DNA of 14,725 nt from an uncultured Clostridium sp. (GTDB taxonomy: Bacteria; Bacillota; Clostridia; Oscillospirales; Acutalibacteraceae): positions 1 through 14,725 of the forward strand of contig CABRLN010000040.1 of assembly GCA_902471875.1 (NCBI GenBank), given 5' to 3'. A model generated the notes under the pieces. It saw only the letters and a program-made list of their open reading frames with translations, did not search any database and was not told where the DNA came from. Positions within the stretch are counted from its first letter, which is position 1. Each line of letters begins with the position of its first letter. This document shows positions 1 to 6,493 of this stretch, one piece after another. A program made the translations under genes and the position numbers.

Positions 1-99
1 AGTAAATGCCCATGCGGCATGAGCATTTAAAAATAAAAACCATAAAAATAAACTTATGGTTACTATCATAGTTAACAAAAGAATCATAACTTTCTTATA
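1..99. repeat. Non-coding left edge with two short inverted repeats
   Basis: No gene is supported here. Two perfect inverted repeats are visible: TAAATGC (3-9) with GCATTTA (23-29), and AACCATAA (38-45) with TTATGGTT (54-61). Neither has a convincing U tract on the visible side. A gene ending just left of the window could finish here: frame 1 reads nine codons and then TAA at 28-30, but that cannot be tested from this window. Confidence 0.4.
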
Positions 100-219
100 G
101 AAATACCGTCAAAGACGGTATTTCAGGGATAAAAGATTTGTTAAGGGCGTTGCCCTTAAAACCCACAAGGGTTTCACCCTTGACCCATAAACTTTTGAAA
201 AAGTTTAATCAAAACTTTT
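100..219. repeat. Cluster of four tight perfect hairpins (probable intergenic repeat element)
   Basis: Four perfect inverted repeats follow one another: GAAATACCGTC/GACGGTATTTC (100-110/114-124, 3-nt loop), TTAAGGGC/GCCCTTAA (141-148/152-159, 3-nt loop), CAAGGGT/ACCCTTG (166-172/176-182, 3-nt loop) and AAACTTT/AAAGTTT (189-195/200-206, 4-nt loop). A further AAAACTTTT follows at 211-219. The second and third modules are near copies of each other. No U tract follows, so these are not ordinary terminators. The block is richer in G+C than the DNA on either side. From memory it resembles multi-hairpin intergenic repeats of clostridial genomes, but that was not checked. From 220 to 310 I see only A+T-rich sequence with no recognisable feature. 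Confidence 0.6.
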
Positions 220-315
220 AAATGTGTTGCAAACGGTTAGTTCGCTAAATCATAATTTATATAATAAAATAAATATTTACTATGATACCTCACTATATTA
301 GAATTATACAAAAAT

Positions 316-359
316 AAAAAGATTGGATTTAGCTGTAAGCAGCTTTACCCAATCTTTTT
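316..359 (-). terminator. Rho-independent terminator of scfA-scfB, bidirectional
   Basis: An 11-bp perfect stem, AAAAAGATTGG (316-326) with CCAATCTTTTT (349-359), encloses a second 5-bp hairpin AGCTG/CAGCT (331-335/340-344). Runs of A and T flank both sides, so it can terminate transcripts in either direction. It lies about 80 nt past the scfB stop codon and is the natural end of that operon. Confidence 0.85.
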
Positions 360-440
360 TCATTACTAAACTCTATAATATATTTTTATTTAAATAGCAA
401 ATATAAAAAACATATACACGTAGTAAACGTATCTCTAAAA

Positions 441-1871
441 TCAATTACAGACTTCGTCACAGCTTCCGTCGCAGCTTTGGTAGTCCATGCCCTTCAATCC
501 CTCTTCCTCCTGGGCAACCTTTAGCATAATGGCACATTCAATTCGCTTTTTAAACAACTCGCAACCATATTTGTAAATTCCCGTAATATCGCCTGTTGCG
601 TGATACGAGTTTGCCGCACAGCCACCGCTGCAATACAGTCTTGCCCAGCAGTCGTCACATTCTCGTCTTGCAAAAACATTACATTTTCTGAACTTGTCTT
701 GAATTTCTTTATTTTTAACGCCGTTCCAAACATCACCAAGACTGTATTTAGGGTCACCTACAAATTGGTGACAAGGAAACAGTTCTCCCCACGGTGTAAC
801 CGCCATATATTCAGTACCGCTGCCACAACCCGAAACACGCTTATAAATACAAGGTCCATGCTCTAAATCTATCATATAATGATAGAAAGTAAAAGGTCTT
901 CCCTCTTTTTCCCTTTTCAGCATTTCCTTGGCAAGAATTTCGTACTGTTCAAAAATTTGAGGTAAATCCGCCTCTGTAAGTGCATAAGGATCATCGGGTG
1001 AACAGACAACAGGCTCCATACTAAGCTCGGTAAAACCAAGGTCTGTCATATGAAAAATATCATTTGTAAAATCAACATTGTTGTGTGTATATGTACCACG
1101 CATATAATATCCACGGTTACCACGCTTTTCAACAAATCTTTGAAACTTTGGCACTATTGTTTCATAACTTCCCTTTCCGCGATAATCAACACGCAAATGG
1201 TCATGTACTTTTTGCCTGCCGTCTAAGCTTAAAACTACATTGTGCATTTCTTTATTTGCAAAATCAATTACATCGTCATCTATAAGCATTCCATTGGTTG
1301 TAAGGGTAAATCTAAAATTCTTGTTACACTTCTTTTCAATACTGCGTGCATAAGCTACAAGCTGTTTTACAACATCCCAATTCATTAGTGGTTCACCACC
1401 AAAAAAGTCAACCTCAAGGTTATGTCTGCTGCCCGAATTGGCTACAAGAAAGTCCAACGCCTGCTTACCAACCTCAAAGCTCATTAATGCTCTGTCCCCC
1501 TGGTATTTTCCCTGACTTGCAAAGCAATAGCTGCAATTTAGGTTACAGGTGTGGGCAACATGCAAGCAAAGGGCTTTTATATCATTATTTCTGCTTTTAA
1601 AATCCACAGCAGCTTGTGCGTAACTGCTGTCAGCAAAAAGCTTGCCTGTTTCTTTCAGCTCTGTTATATCATCATAACAGTCTTCAAGCTCTTGTTTTGT
1701 AACATCTTCACAGTCTTTATATTTTTCAAGCATTGCATCAATGATTTCCTCTTTTGGGTGCTTACTGTACATTTCTATCATATCATATGCAACTTCATCA
1801 ACACTGTGTACAGAACCACTGCCTTCATCAATAACAATGTTATATCCGTTTAATTTATACTGATGAACCAT
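441..1871 (-). CDS. scfB: SCIFF maturase, radical SAM/SPASM thioether-forming enzyme
   Basis: This cytosolic maturase installs cysteine-to-carbon thioether cross-links in the SCIFF precursor peptide encoded just upstream. The 476-residue protein begins with a region of about 90 residues that is likely to carry the RiPP recognition fold. It continues with the radical SAM core: the CNLNCSYC cluster motif (C109, C113, C116) and GGEP at 158-161, which contacts SAM. A SPASM domain of about residues 340-445 holds cysteines 341, 349, 367, 397, 405, 408, 414, 418 and 437 for auxiliary iron-sulfur clusters. Start: ATG at 1871 with GAGGT at 1878-1882. The gap to scfA is 86 nt and contains a hairpin. 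Oddity: the last ten residues carry C467, C471 and C475, whose spacing matches the SCIFF core. Family assignment is strong because the precursor sits next door. Confidence 0.95.
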   Translation of the reverse strand: MVHQYKLNGYNIVIDEGSGSVHSVDEVAYDMIEMYSKHPKEEIIDAMLEKYKDCEDVTKQELEDCYDDITELKETGKLFADSSYAQAAVDFKSRNNDIKALCLHVAHTCNLNCSYCFASQGKYQGDRALMSFEVGKQALDFLVANSGSRHNLEVDFFGGEPLMNWDVVKQLVAYARSIEKKCNKNFRFTLTTNGMLIDDDVIDFANKEMHNVVLSLDGRQKVHDHLRVDYRGKGSYETIVPKFQRFVEKRGNRGYYMRGTYTHNNVDFTNDIFHMTDLGFTELSMEPVVCSPDDPYALTEADLPQIFEQYEILAKEMLKREKEGRPFTFYHYMIDLEHGPCIYKRVSGCGSGTEYMAVTPWGELFPCHQFVGDPKYSLGDVWNGVKNKEIQDKFRKCNVFARRECDDCWARLYCSGGCAANSYHATGDITGIYKYGCELFKKRIECAIMLKVAQEEEGLKGMDYQSCDGSCDEVCN

Positions 1872-1898
1872 TATTTTACCTCGTTTACTAAATTATAA

Positions 1899-1943
1899 CA
1901 AAATAAAATGCCGCAAAACACCCAAGTGATTCACGGCACTTTT
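1899..1943 (-). terminator. Intercistronic hairpin between scfA and scfB (partial terminator or processing site)
   Basis: On the minus strand AAGUGCCG (1941-1934) pairs with CGGCAUUU (1913-1906), with one G-U pair. A second inner helix around AAUCAC and GUGUUU is possible, with one mismatch. The 3' side runs into UUUUAUUUUG. The hairpin starts 15 nt after the scfA stop codon and ends shortly before the scfB ribosome binding site. A leaky terminator here would give more short scfA mRNA than scfA-scfB mRNA; that effect is inferred. Confidence 0.6.
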
Positions 1944-1957
1944 CGCAAAATTTTAAA

Positions 1958-2104
1958 TTACTTGCTATTTTTCTCGCAAGGCTGATTAGCAACACCGCAA
2001 GATGTTTTACAAGCTGACTGGCAAGAAGTTTGACATTCGCCGCAACCGCCGTTCTTTACGCTTTTAGCAAGATCTCTAGTTTTAATAGTTTTAATTCTTT
2101 TCAT
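1958..2104 (-). CDS. scfA: SCIFF ranthipeptide precursor (six cysteines in forty-five)
   Basis: This encodes the 48-residue precursor of a ribosomally made, thioether-bridged peptide (ranthipeptide). The leader is basic and short (residues 1-18, beginning MKRIKTIKTRDL). The core then holds six cysteines at 21, 24, 28, 32, 36 and 43, in the pattern C-x2-C-x3-C-x3-C-x3-C-x6-C around the typical CGECQTSCQSACKTSC stretch. ScfB immediately downstream is the maturase. The open frame extends upstream to 2158, but that start has no good binding site, whereas ATG at 2104 has AAAGGAGAA 6 nt upstream and gives the family length. The gene has its own promoter and a structured leader. No dedicated protease or exporter gene is visible nearby. 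The family's role is unsettled; signalling has been proposed in some clostridia. Confidence 0.96.
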   Translation of the reverse strand: MKRIKTIKTRDLAKSVKNGGCGECQTSCQSACKTSCGVANQPCEKNSK

Positions 2105-2110
2105 AGTAAT

Positions 2111-2119
2111 TTCTCCTTT
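2111..2119 (-). promoter_or_regulatory. Ribosome binding site deciding the scfA start
   Basis: The minus strand reads AAAGGAGAA, then six bases, then ATG at 2104. This strong site rules in the 48-residue peptide and rules out the in-frame ATG at 2158. Confidence 0.9.
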
Positions 2120-2131
2120 CAGAATTCTAAT

Positions 2132-2220
2132 AAACAGAGCGTACTTTGTACCTTTCATACCAATCTCAAATTCTACTGAAAAACCGCTGTTTAATTTGAA
2201 ATCTGTACCGCATACGCCCT
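2132..2220 (-). promoter_or_regulatory. Structured 5' leader of scfA mRNA
   Basis: The minus-strand transcript can form nested helices. The outer one is AGGGCGUA (2220-2213) with UACGCUCU (2143-2136), 8 bp with one G-U pair. A short GUAC/GUAC helix is possible inside it. The inner one is AUUUCAAAUU (2202-2193) with AAUUUGAGAU (2172-2163), 10 bp with one G-U pair and a 20-nt loop. AAACAG at the start of that loop (2192-2187) complements CUGUUU (2137-2132) just past the outer stem, so a pseudoknot or alternative pairing is possible. The fold begins close to the predicted transcription start. It matches no riboswitch class that I recognise. Confidence 0.5.
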
Positions 2221-2234
2221 AATACCATAAGCAC

Positions 2235-2263
2235 ATTTTACAACTTTTTGCCCATTCTGTCAA
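2235..2263 (-). promoter_or_regulatory. Sigma-70 type promoter of scfA
   Basis: On the minus strand, TTGACA (2263-2258, perfect -35) is followed by a 17-nt spacer and TAAAAT (2240-2235, -10 with five of six consensus bases). Transcription would start near 2228, giving a leader of about 124 nt. The promoter lies wholly downstream of the decarboxylase stop codon at 2279, so scfA is independently transcribed. Confidence 0.85.
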
Positions 2264-2278
2264 TATATATTAAATGTT

Positions 2279-3697
2279 TCAGTAAGCTATTACTGAAATT
2301 AAGCTGTTATCTTCGCTCATTGTTTTTTGCAAATTCATATTGTTATTAACAGCATTTTCAATAATACTTATTGTTTGGCTGTTTACAACCTCACCCGGTG
2401 TTATAATAGGTATTCCCGGAGGATAAATCCACACATATTCACCGCATATCATACCTTTGCTGTTTTCTGTTTTTACATTCTTAACAGGTAGACCTTCAGC
2501 TTTGTCTAAGGTTAATTGCTGCTGTGGCAGTTTGGTAACTGTTGTACAAATATTTTTTCTGTAAGAACTATCAACAGCAATGTCAATATTAAGCAACGCC
2601 TCTGCAAGGCACTTTAAATCCTTTTTAGTGTCAGCCATACCTGTCATGGCAATGGCATAGTCAGCACTGCACATTTCGAGTTCTATTTTGTAATTATTAC
2701 GCAAAATATCCATAAGGTCTTTACCGTTTATAGCAGTACGTACAGTTGAAATAACAATTTTACTACTGTCAAAATCGGAAATATCATTTTCAGAACCATT
2801 ATAATTTAAAACGGAGAGCTTTTTTAAAGGCTGTACCAAATCTTTAAAATACTGTAAGCTATTGTACCAGCTTTTAAAGAGCTGCGGACTATCCTTAAGC
2901 AAATTAACACAACCATCGATAGACGACATAAGTAAATATGACGGGCTGCTTGTTTGAAAAACAGAAAGCTGCCGCTGAACAGATTTTGTTGATACAAGCT
3001 GAGAGTTAAGGTGCAAAACAGCCGTTTGAGTAAGACTTGGCAAAGTTTTATGCAAACTTTGCACTACTACATCTGCACCACCCTTCACTGCACCTCCTGT
3101 AAAATAAGGCGACAAATCAAGGTGAGCACCATGCGCTTCATCAACAAGCACGGGTACACCATAACTATGAGCCACTTCTGCAATTCCTTTAATATCGCTT
3201 ATAATACCCTCATAGGTGGGACTTGTAATTATAACAAGCTTAATTTCTTTATATTTGTCGAGCATCTGTTTAACATCAGTTGGAGTAATACAAGAATACA
3301 CAGACATACTGTCAAGCATTTGCGGTAACATATAAACAGGCTTTAAACCGCACAGCTCAAGGGCATTATAAACACTTTTATGGCAATTTCTTGCAACTAA
3401 AACAGTGTCTCCCCATTTAGTACAACTGCGAACACCCGCTAAAATTCCGCAGGTACTGCCGTTTACAAGGTAATAGCTGTGCTTACTGTGCCACAAGTCT
3501 TCTGCCCTTTGCTGACACTCCTTTAAAATTTCGCAGGGTGCGTGCAAATCATCAAAATCATTAATTTCTGTCATATCACATCCTGCACACAAGCTTTTTA
3601 AGTAAGGCGCCAAGGCTTCGTTTCTTTTATGCCCCGGCATATGCATTGGCAAAATATTTTTTAATTTATAATTTTTTATAAATTCAAGCAACTCCAC
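2279..3697 (-). CDS. Orn/Lys/Arg decarboxylase-family PLP enzyme (SpeA/YaaO type)
   Basis: This is a fold-type I pyridoxal phosphate enzyme of the basic amino acid decarboxylase family, which makes cadaverine, putrescine or agmatine; the true substrate cannot be read from the sequence. Visible landmarks over 472 residues are MHMPGHK (18-24), NGST (79-82), the cofactor-binding DEAHGAH (186-192), the SLHK motif with PLP lysine K217, and the C-terminal YPPGIPII (425-432). The length fits the short Gram-positive forms without the N-terminal wing domain. The start is GTG at 3697, served by AGGAGG 7 nt upstream; the SD lies just past a hairpin. No promoter fits between that hairpin and the gene, so expression probably depends on transcription coming from upstream. 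Polyamine or acid-stress roles are possible. Confidence 0.88.
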   Translation of the reverse strand: MELLEFIKNYKLKNILPMHMPGHKRNEALAPYLKSLCAGCDMTEINDFDDLHAPCEILKECQQRAEDLWHSKHSYYLVNGSTCGILAGVRSCTKWGDTVLVARNCHKSVYNALELCGLKPVYMLPQMLDSMSVYSCITPTDVKQMLDKYKEIKLVIITSPTYEGIISDIKGIAEVAHSYGVPVLVDEAHGAHLDLSPYFTGGAVKGGADVVVQSLHKTLPSLTQTAVLHLNSQLVSTKSVQRQLSVFQTSSPSYLLMSSIDGCVNLLKDSPQLFKSWYNSLQYFKDLVQPLKKLSVLNYNGSENDISDFDSSKIVISTVRTAINGKDLMDILRNNYKIELEMCSADYAIAMTGMADTKKDLKCLAEALLNIDIAVDSSYRKNICTTVTKLPQQQLTLDKAEGLPVKNVKTENSKGMICGEYVWIYPPGIPIITPGEVVNSQTISIIENAVNNNMNLQKTMSEDNSLISVIAY

Positions 3698-3704
3698 ACA
3701 ATCA

Positions 3705-3710
3705 CCTCCT
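3705..3710 (-). promoter_or_regulatory. Perfect Shine-Dalgarno supporting a GTG start
   Basis: AGGAGG followed by seven bases precedes GTG at 3697. No ATG alternative with a comparable site exists nearby, so the GTG is taken as the start of the decarboxylase-family gene. Confidence 0.85.
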
Positions 3711-3712
3711 AA

Positions 3713-3743
3713 TGAAAACGGACAGCAAATATTACTGTCCGTT
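3713..3743 (-). terminator. Hairpin between the membrane-protein gene and the decarboxylase gene
   Basis: The perfect 9-bp inverted repeat AACGGACAG (3717-3725) and CTGTCCGTT (3735-3743) has a 9-nt loop. On the minus strand it is followed by a short, weak U run (UUUUCAUU). It begins 5 nt after the stop codon of the membrane-protein gene and ends 6 nt before the next Shine-Dalgarno, so it may be a leaky terminator or an mRNA-processing structure. Confidence 0.6.
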
Positions 3744-3748
3744 AGCTA

Positions 3749-4654
3749 TTAATCACTTTCATCTATATATTCCATTGTTGAAACCTGAGATTTTTTAATC
3801 ATTCTGCCATTTACAAATACATAGCCGTCATTATCATTGTTATCAGTTTTTACAACAGGTTCTCCATTGTCATCAGTTGGAATTGCCACAGGCATTGTAG
3901 GAAAAGACTTTTCTTCGTCAGCAGACTTAATCTCAAATACATTCTCAAGCTTTGGATACAGTCTGTACACTGCACAATATGAAATTCCTGTAGGCAAAAT
4001 AAAAAAAAGAGCCACAGCCAATACGATAATTCCGGCAATAACATACCCTGTAAATACTGAAATTGAAAAGCTTGCTGACAACAAGGCAAATGTTGTAATT
4101 GCTACATAAAAATTCATTGGTAATTCACCAATAGCCATTAACGCAGAATTTTTAAAGTAATAACGCAGCTTTAAATCAAGAGTAACTGTTATGATTGGTA
4201 ATGAAAATGCCATAAACAATATAAACAATGCCACTACTATAGTCATAAAAAGGGGAATATAAAAAATCCAACTGCGTGAAATCATATTAAAATATATAAC
4301 AATACTATAATACGAGATAATTGTTGCCAAGTAAAATAACACACCGTACAAAGTAAAGTACCAAAAGTTATTTTTTAGCCCCTTTTTGTAAGTTTTAAAA
4401 ACATTAAAATTACTGCTTTGATTTCGTACTATATCTTTAGTAACCTGCGTAACACCTGAAAAAAACGGGTAAATTAAGATAATTATTATACCCATAAACC
4501 ACAAATTTTCTGTTTGATTTAACAGTACAGCCGCACCATAAACTACTGCCGCAGATATAATAAGCGGCACTGCAAAAAGCAGATTAGTTAAAAGCATAGC
4601 CTTAAAATTTTTTACATACAATTTAAAAAATCCAAGTTTTTTATTATTATCCAT
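3749..4654 (-). CDS. Six-helix membrane protein, YesL/DUF624-like
   Basis: The function is unknown. The 301-residue protein has about six hydrophobic segments (roughly 21-45, 52-70, 97-121, 129-155, 181-203 and 205-224). Its N-terminus is short and basic, and an acidic, Asn/Asp-rich cytosolic-looking tail runs from about 235 to 301. The helix layout and the FKTYKKGLKNNFW stretch after the second helix resemble the YesL/DUF624 group of Firmicute membrane proteins; this is a resemblance, not a firm assignment. The gene follows spoIIM by 23 nt and is likely co-transcribed with it. The ribosome binding site is weak (AAGGA). The long hydrophilic tail extends past the usual family end and could be a separate interaction segment. 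Confidence 0.65.
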   Translation of the reverse strand: MDNNKKLGFFKLYVKNFKAMLLTNLLFAVPLIISAAVVYGAAVLLNQTENLWFMGIIIILIYPFFSGVTQVTKDIVRNQSSNFNVFKTYKKGLKNNFWYFTLYGVLFYLATIISYYSIVIYFNMISRSWIFYIPLFMTIVVALFILFMAFSLPIITVTLDLKLRYYFKNSALMAIGELPMNFYVAITTFALLSASFSISVFTGYVIAGIIVLAVALFFILPTGISYCAVYRLYPKLENVFEIKSADEEKSFPTMPVAIPTDDNGEPVVKTDNNDNDGYVFVNGRMIKKSQVSTMEYIDESD

Positions 4655-4677
4655 ATTACAAATCCTTATTTTTGTTT

Positions 4678-5322
4678 TTAAAAAGTAAACACTCCTGCAA
4701 ACAGGCTGTTTAAAACAGCGTCTGCCATAGAACTTATAGCCAAAGCAATAAGCATAAAGCTGTTGTTAATTATGTATTTATAAAAGCTTTCGTCTGCATT
4801 TGGCGCAGTACCCCTTACCTTTGCAAAAAGACTGTTGGAAAAAGACATTGCCGCCTTACCCTGAAATATAAGTGCTAAGGTTGACGCCACACAGCCCAGA
4901 AGCATAACCAACAGAAAAAAACCAACCCCTGTAAATGTATAGCATCTATACAAATAGCCGCCGGTTATTCCCATACCAAAACCCTTAAAGGCAATTAAGA
5001 ACGGTACCCCTACACTGCCCCACACCGACAACCCTAACAGCAAATTTCCCGTAAAGAAAATAAAATTTGCCGTAAAGGACGCTATAAAAGCCGAAAGCAC
5101 CGTTTGGTCACAACGTGACTGAAAGTCAGATGTAAACAAAAAGTCAAGCCCTTCAATAAGGGATTTATCTGCATTGCCTGCACATACAGCCCCAAACACC
5201 ATACCTGCTGTTAATGACAACCCAAGTAAAACACCTACACCGTAACGATGCATAAAATATGTAATTTCTTTTTTATTAAATCCTTTTTTTCGTCTTCCTA
5301 CCGATAATAAAATACCTTTCAT
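4678..5322 (-). CDS. spoIIM: Stage II sporulation protein M (SpoIIM family)
   Basis: SpoIIM is an integral membrane protein. In Bacillus subtilis it anchors the SpoIID-SpoIIP peptidoglycan hydrolases that drive septal thinning and engulfment of the forespore. The 214-residue length matches the family (about 210). A basic N-terminal stretch (residues 8-19) is followed by about five membrane segments (around 29-48, 75-99, 100-124, 130-153 and 183-212). The glycine-rich FKGFGMGITGGYL stretch at 112-124 is typical. ATG at 5322 has CAGGAGA upstream. A 9-bp palindrome lies between the probable promoter region and the start. No clear sporulation sigma-E promoter was found. SpoIIM-like proteins also occur in non-sporulating lineages, so the role is inferred from the family. 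Confidence 0.85.
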   Translation of the reverse strand: MKGILLSVGRRKKGFNKKEITYFMHRYGVGVLLGLSLTAGMVFGAVCAGNADKSLIEGLDFLFTSDFQSRCDQTVLSAFIASFTANFIFFTGNLLLGLSVWGSVGVPFLIAFKGFGMGITGGYLYRCYTFTGVGFFLLVMLLGCVASTLALIFQGKAAMSFSNSLFAKVRGTAPNADESFYKYIINNSFMLIALAISSMADAVLNSLFAGVFTF

Positions 5323-5339
5323 ACAACTCTCCTGTTACG

Positions 5340-5369
5340 GCAATACAGAAAAATAATTAGCTGTATTGC
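5340..5369 (-). promoter_or_regulatory. 9-bp palindrome upstream of spoIIM (candidate operator or leader hairpin)
   Basis: GCAATACAG (5340-5348) and CTGTATTGC (5361-5369) form perfect arms around a 12-nt A+T-rich centre, ending 5 nt before the Shine-Dalgarno of spoIIM. A weak promoter-like TTGACT with TATTTT 16 nt later on the minus strand would place the first arm in the spacer, which would suit an operator. The rest of the 5323-5551 gap shows nothing else I can name. Confidence 0.4.
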
Positions 5370-5531
5370 AAAGTCAACAAATTTGCTAAACTGCAAAAAT
5401 TAACAGCACACTATAATGTGCAAATAAAATCTACAGGCAACAAAATTTATTTACGGCAAATATGCCTTAACATTCTTTTTAGAAAATTATATGAAACAAG
5501 CAGACGAATTATGCTAAACAATACTAATCTT

Positions 5532-5553
5532 AAAAAGCAGTGCAAAACACACT
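5532..5553 (-). terminator. Weak terminator overlapping the stop of the S66 gene
   Basis: On the minus strand AGUGU (5553-5549) pairs with GCACU (5543-5539) around a 5-nt loop, followed by GC and five U. The stem is only 5 bp with a G-U pair and includes two bases of the stop codon, so termination would be inefficient. Confidence 0.4.
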
Positions 5554-6427
5554 AAAAGAAACTCTGATTTTTATCGTTATTAATACTATAGTGATTGCCG
5601 ATAATTATACATTTTGAATTATTACTGTGTCCAATTTCTTGTGTTTTAGCAATAGGTAAATATTGGTTATCTACAATACCTGTTATCAGCTTAATAATTT
5701 CTGACATTTCTTGTTGTTTCTCAAGCTCTGTAAAAGTACCCAATAGCAATCCTGAAATTTTTGAAAACACACCCATTTGCTTTAGCTGATTAAAATAAGT
5801 CACGATTCTCTCTACTCCACCGCCCAAGCTTTCCAAAAATAAAACTTTGTCAGCCAAATCAGGGAAATAAGGCGTTGATGCCAGCTTTAAAAAGCAACGC
5901 AGATTTCCTCCGACAACTACACCATCAATTTTTTTACCCTGAATAAAATTCCAATTTATGTTAAATAAATCTTTTTTATTCAGTAAAACACTATCTTCAA
6001 ATCTCTTTTTTTGCAGTGCTTCATTCCGCACCAAATTTTTTATTTGATACAAGTAAGAAATACCCTCAGCCTGTGTGTAAATTGCATTTAAAATTGTAGT
6101 TAAATCACTGTAGCCCCAAAACATTTTCGGATTATTCTTGATTAAATTAAAATCTATATAATCCAATACAGTATTAGCAATATCACCGCCAGAAATATCA
6201 AAAACAGCTTTAACGGTGCTATCCTTAAAAAAGCTGTTTAGCTCATGTCCTTTTTCTGCAGTCACTTCATTACAATATGCTTTTTCAACAAAAATATATT
6301 CACTTAAAATAACTGAAAATTCCATATTCTCAAGTGTATTTTTTAATTTTGCTACCAGCTGGCTTTCACTTTTATTTAAAGGATTAGAGCAAGCAACAAT
6401 AGCAATTTTATCTTTTCTATTCAGCAT
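5552..6427 (-). CDS. Peptidase S66 family (LD-carboxypeptidase / MccF-like)
   Basis: S66 enzymes are serine peptidases. They trim L,D-linked murein peptides in recycling (LdcA) or destroy microcin C-type peptidyl-nucleotides (MccF). All three expected catalytic residues are visible in the 291-residue protein: the nucleophile S107 in GYSDLT, E199 in FLESLGGG, and H267 in IGHSNN. GGD at 80-82 matches the conserved loop before the nucleophile. ATG at 6427 has GAGGAAA upstream. The gene lies 66 nt after proC and no promoter was seen in between, so the two are probably one transcript. The ISYLYQ stretch after the nucleophile differs from the usual phenylalanine-rich form, so substrate preference is open. 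The gene looks more A+T-rich than proC. Confidence 0.82.
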   Translation of the reverse strand: MLNRKDKIAIVACSNPLNKSESQLVAKLKNTLENMEFSVILSEYIFVEKAYCNEVTAEKGHELNSFFKDSTVKAVFDISGGDIANTVLDYIDFNLIKNNPKMFWGYSDLTTILNAIYTQAEGISYLYQIKNLVRNEALQKKRFEDSVLLNKKDLFNINWNFIQGKKIDGVVVGGNLRCFLKLASTPYFPDLADKVLFLESLGGGVERIVTYFNQLKQMGVFSKISGLLLGTFTELEKQQEMSEIIKLITGIVDNQYLPIAKTQEIGHSNNSKCIIIGNHYSINNDKNQSFF

Positions 6428-6493
6428 ATTTTTTCCTCACATTATTAATAAAAGCCACAACGCATCTAAAAACAAAAGATTAGATACATATAT

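Noticed and set aside
141..188. Short plus-strand peptide read through the repeat modules ending at TAA (186-188)
   Set aside because: There is no start codon with a ribosome binding site, and the reading is explained by the inverted-repeat composition.
100..219. CRISPR-like array
   Set aside because: The modules are self-complementary, differ from each other and are not separated by unique spacers of constant length; no cas gene is present.
2105..2158. N-terminal extension of the SCIFF precursor to 66 residues
   Set aside because: The internal ATG at 2104 has a near-perfect ribosome binding site and gives the standard family length. The extension covers the structured leader RNA instead.
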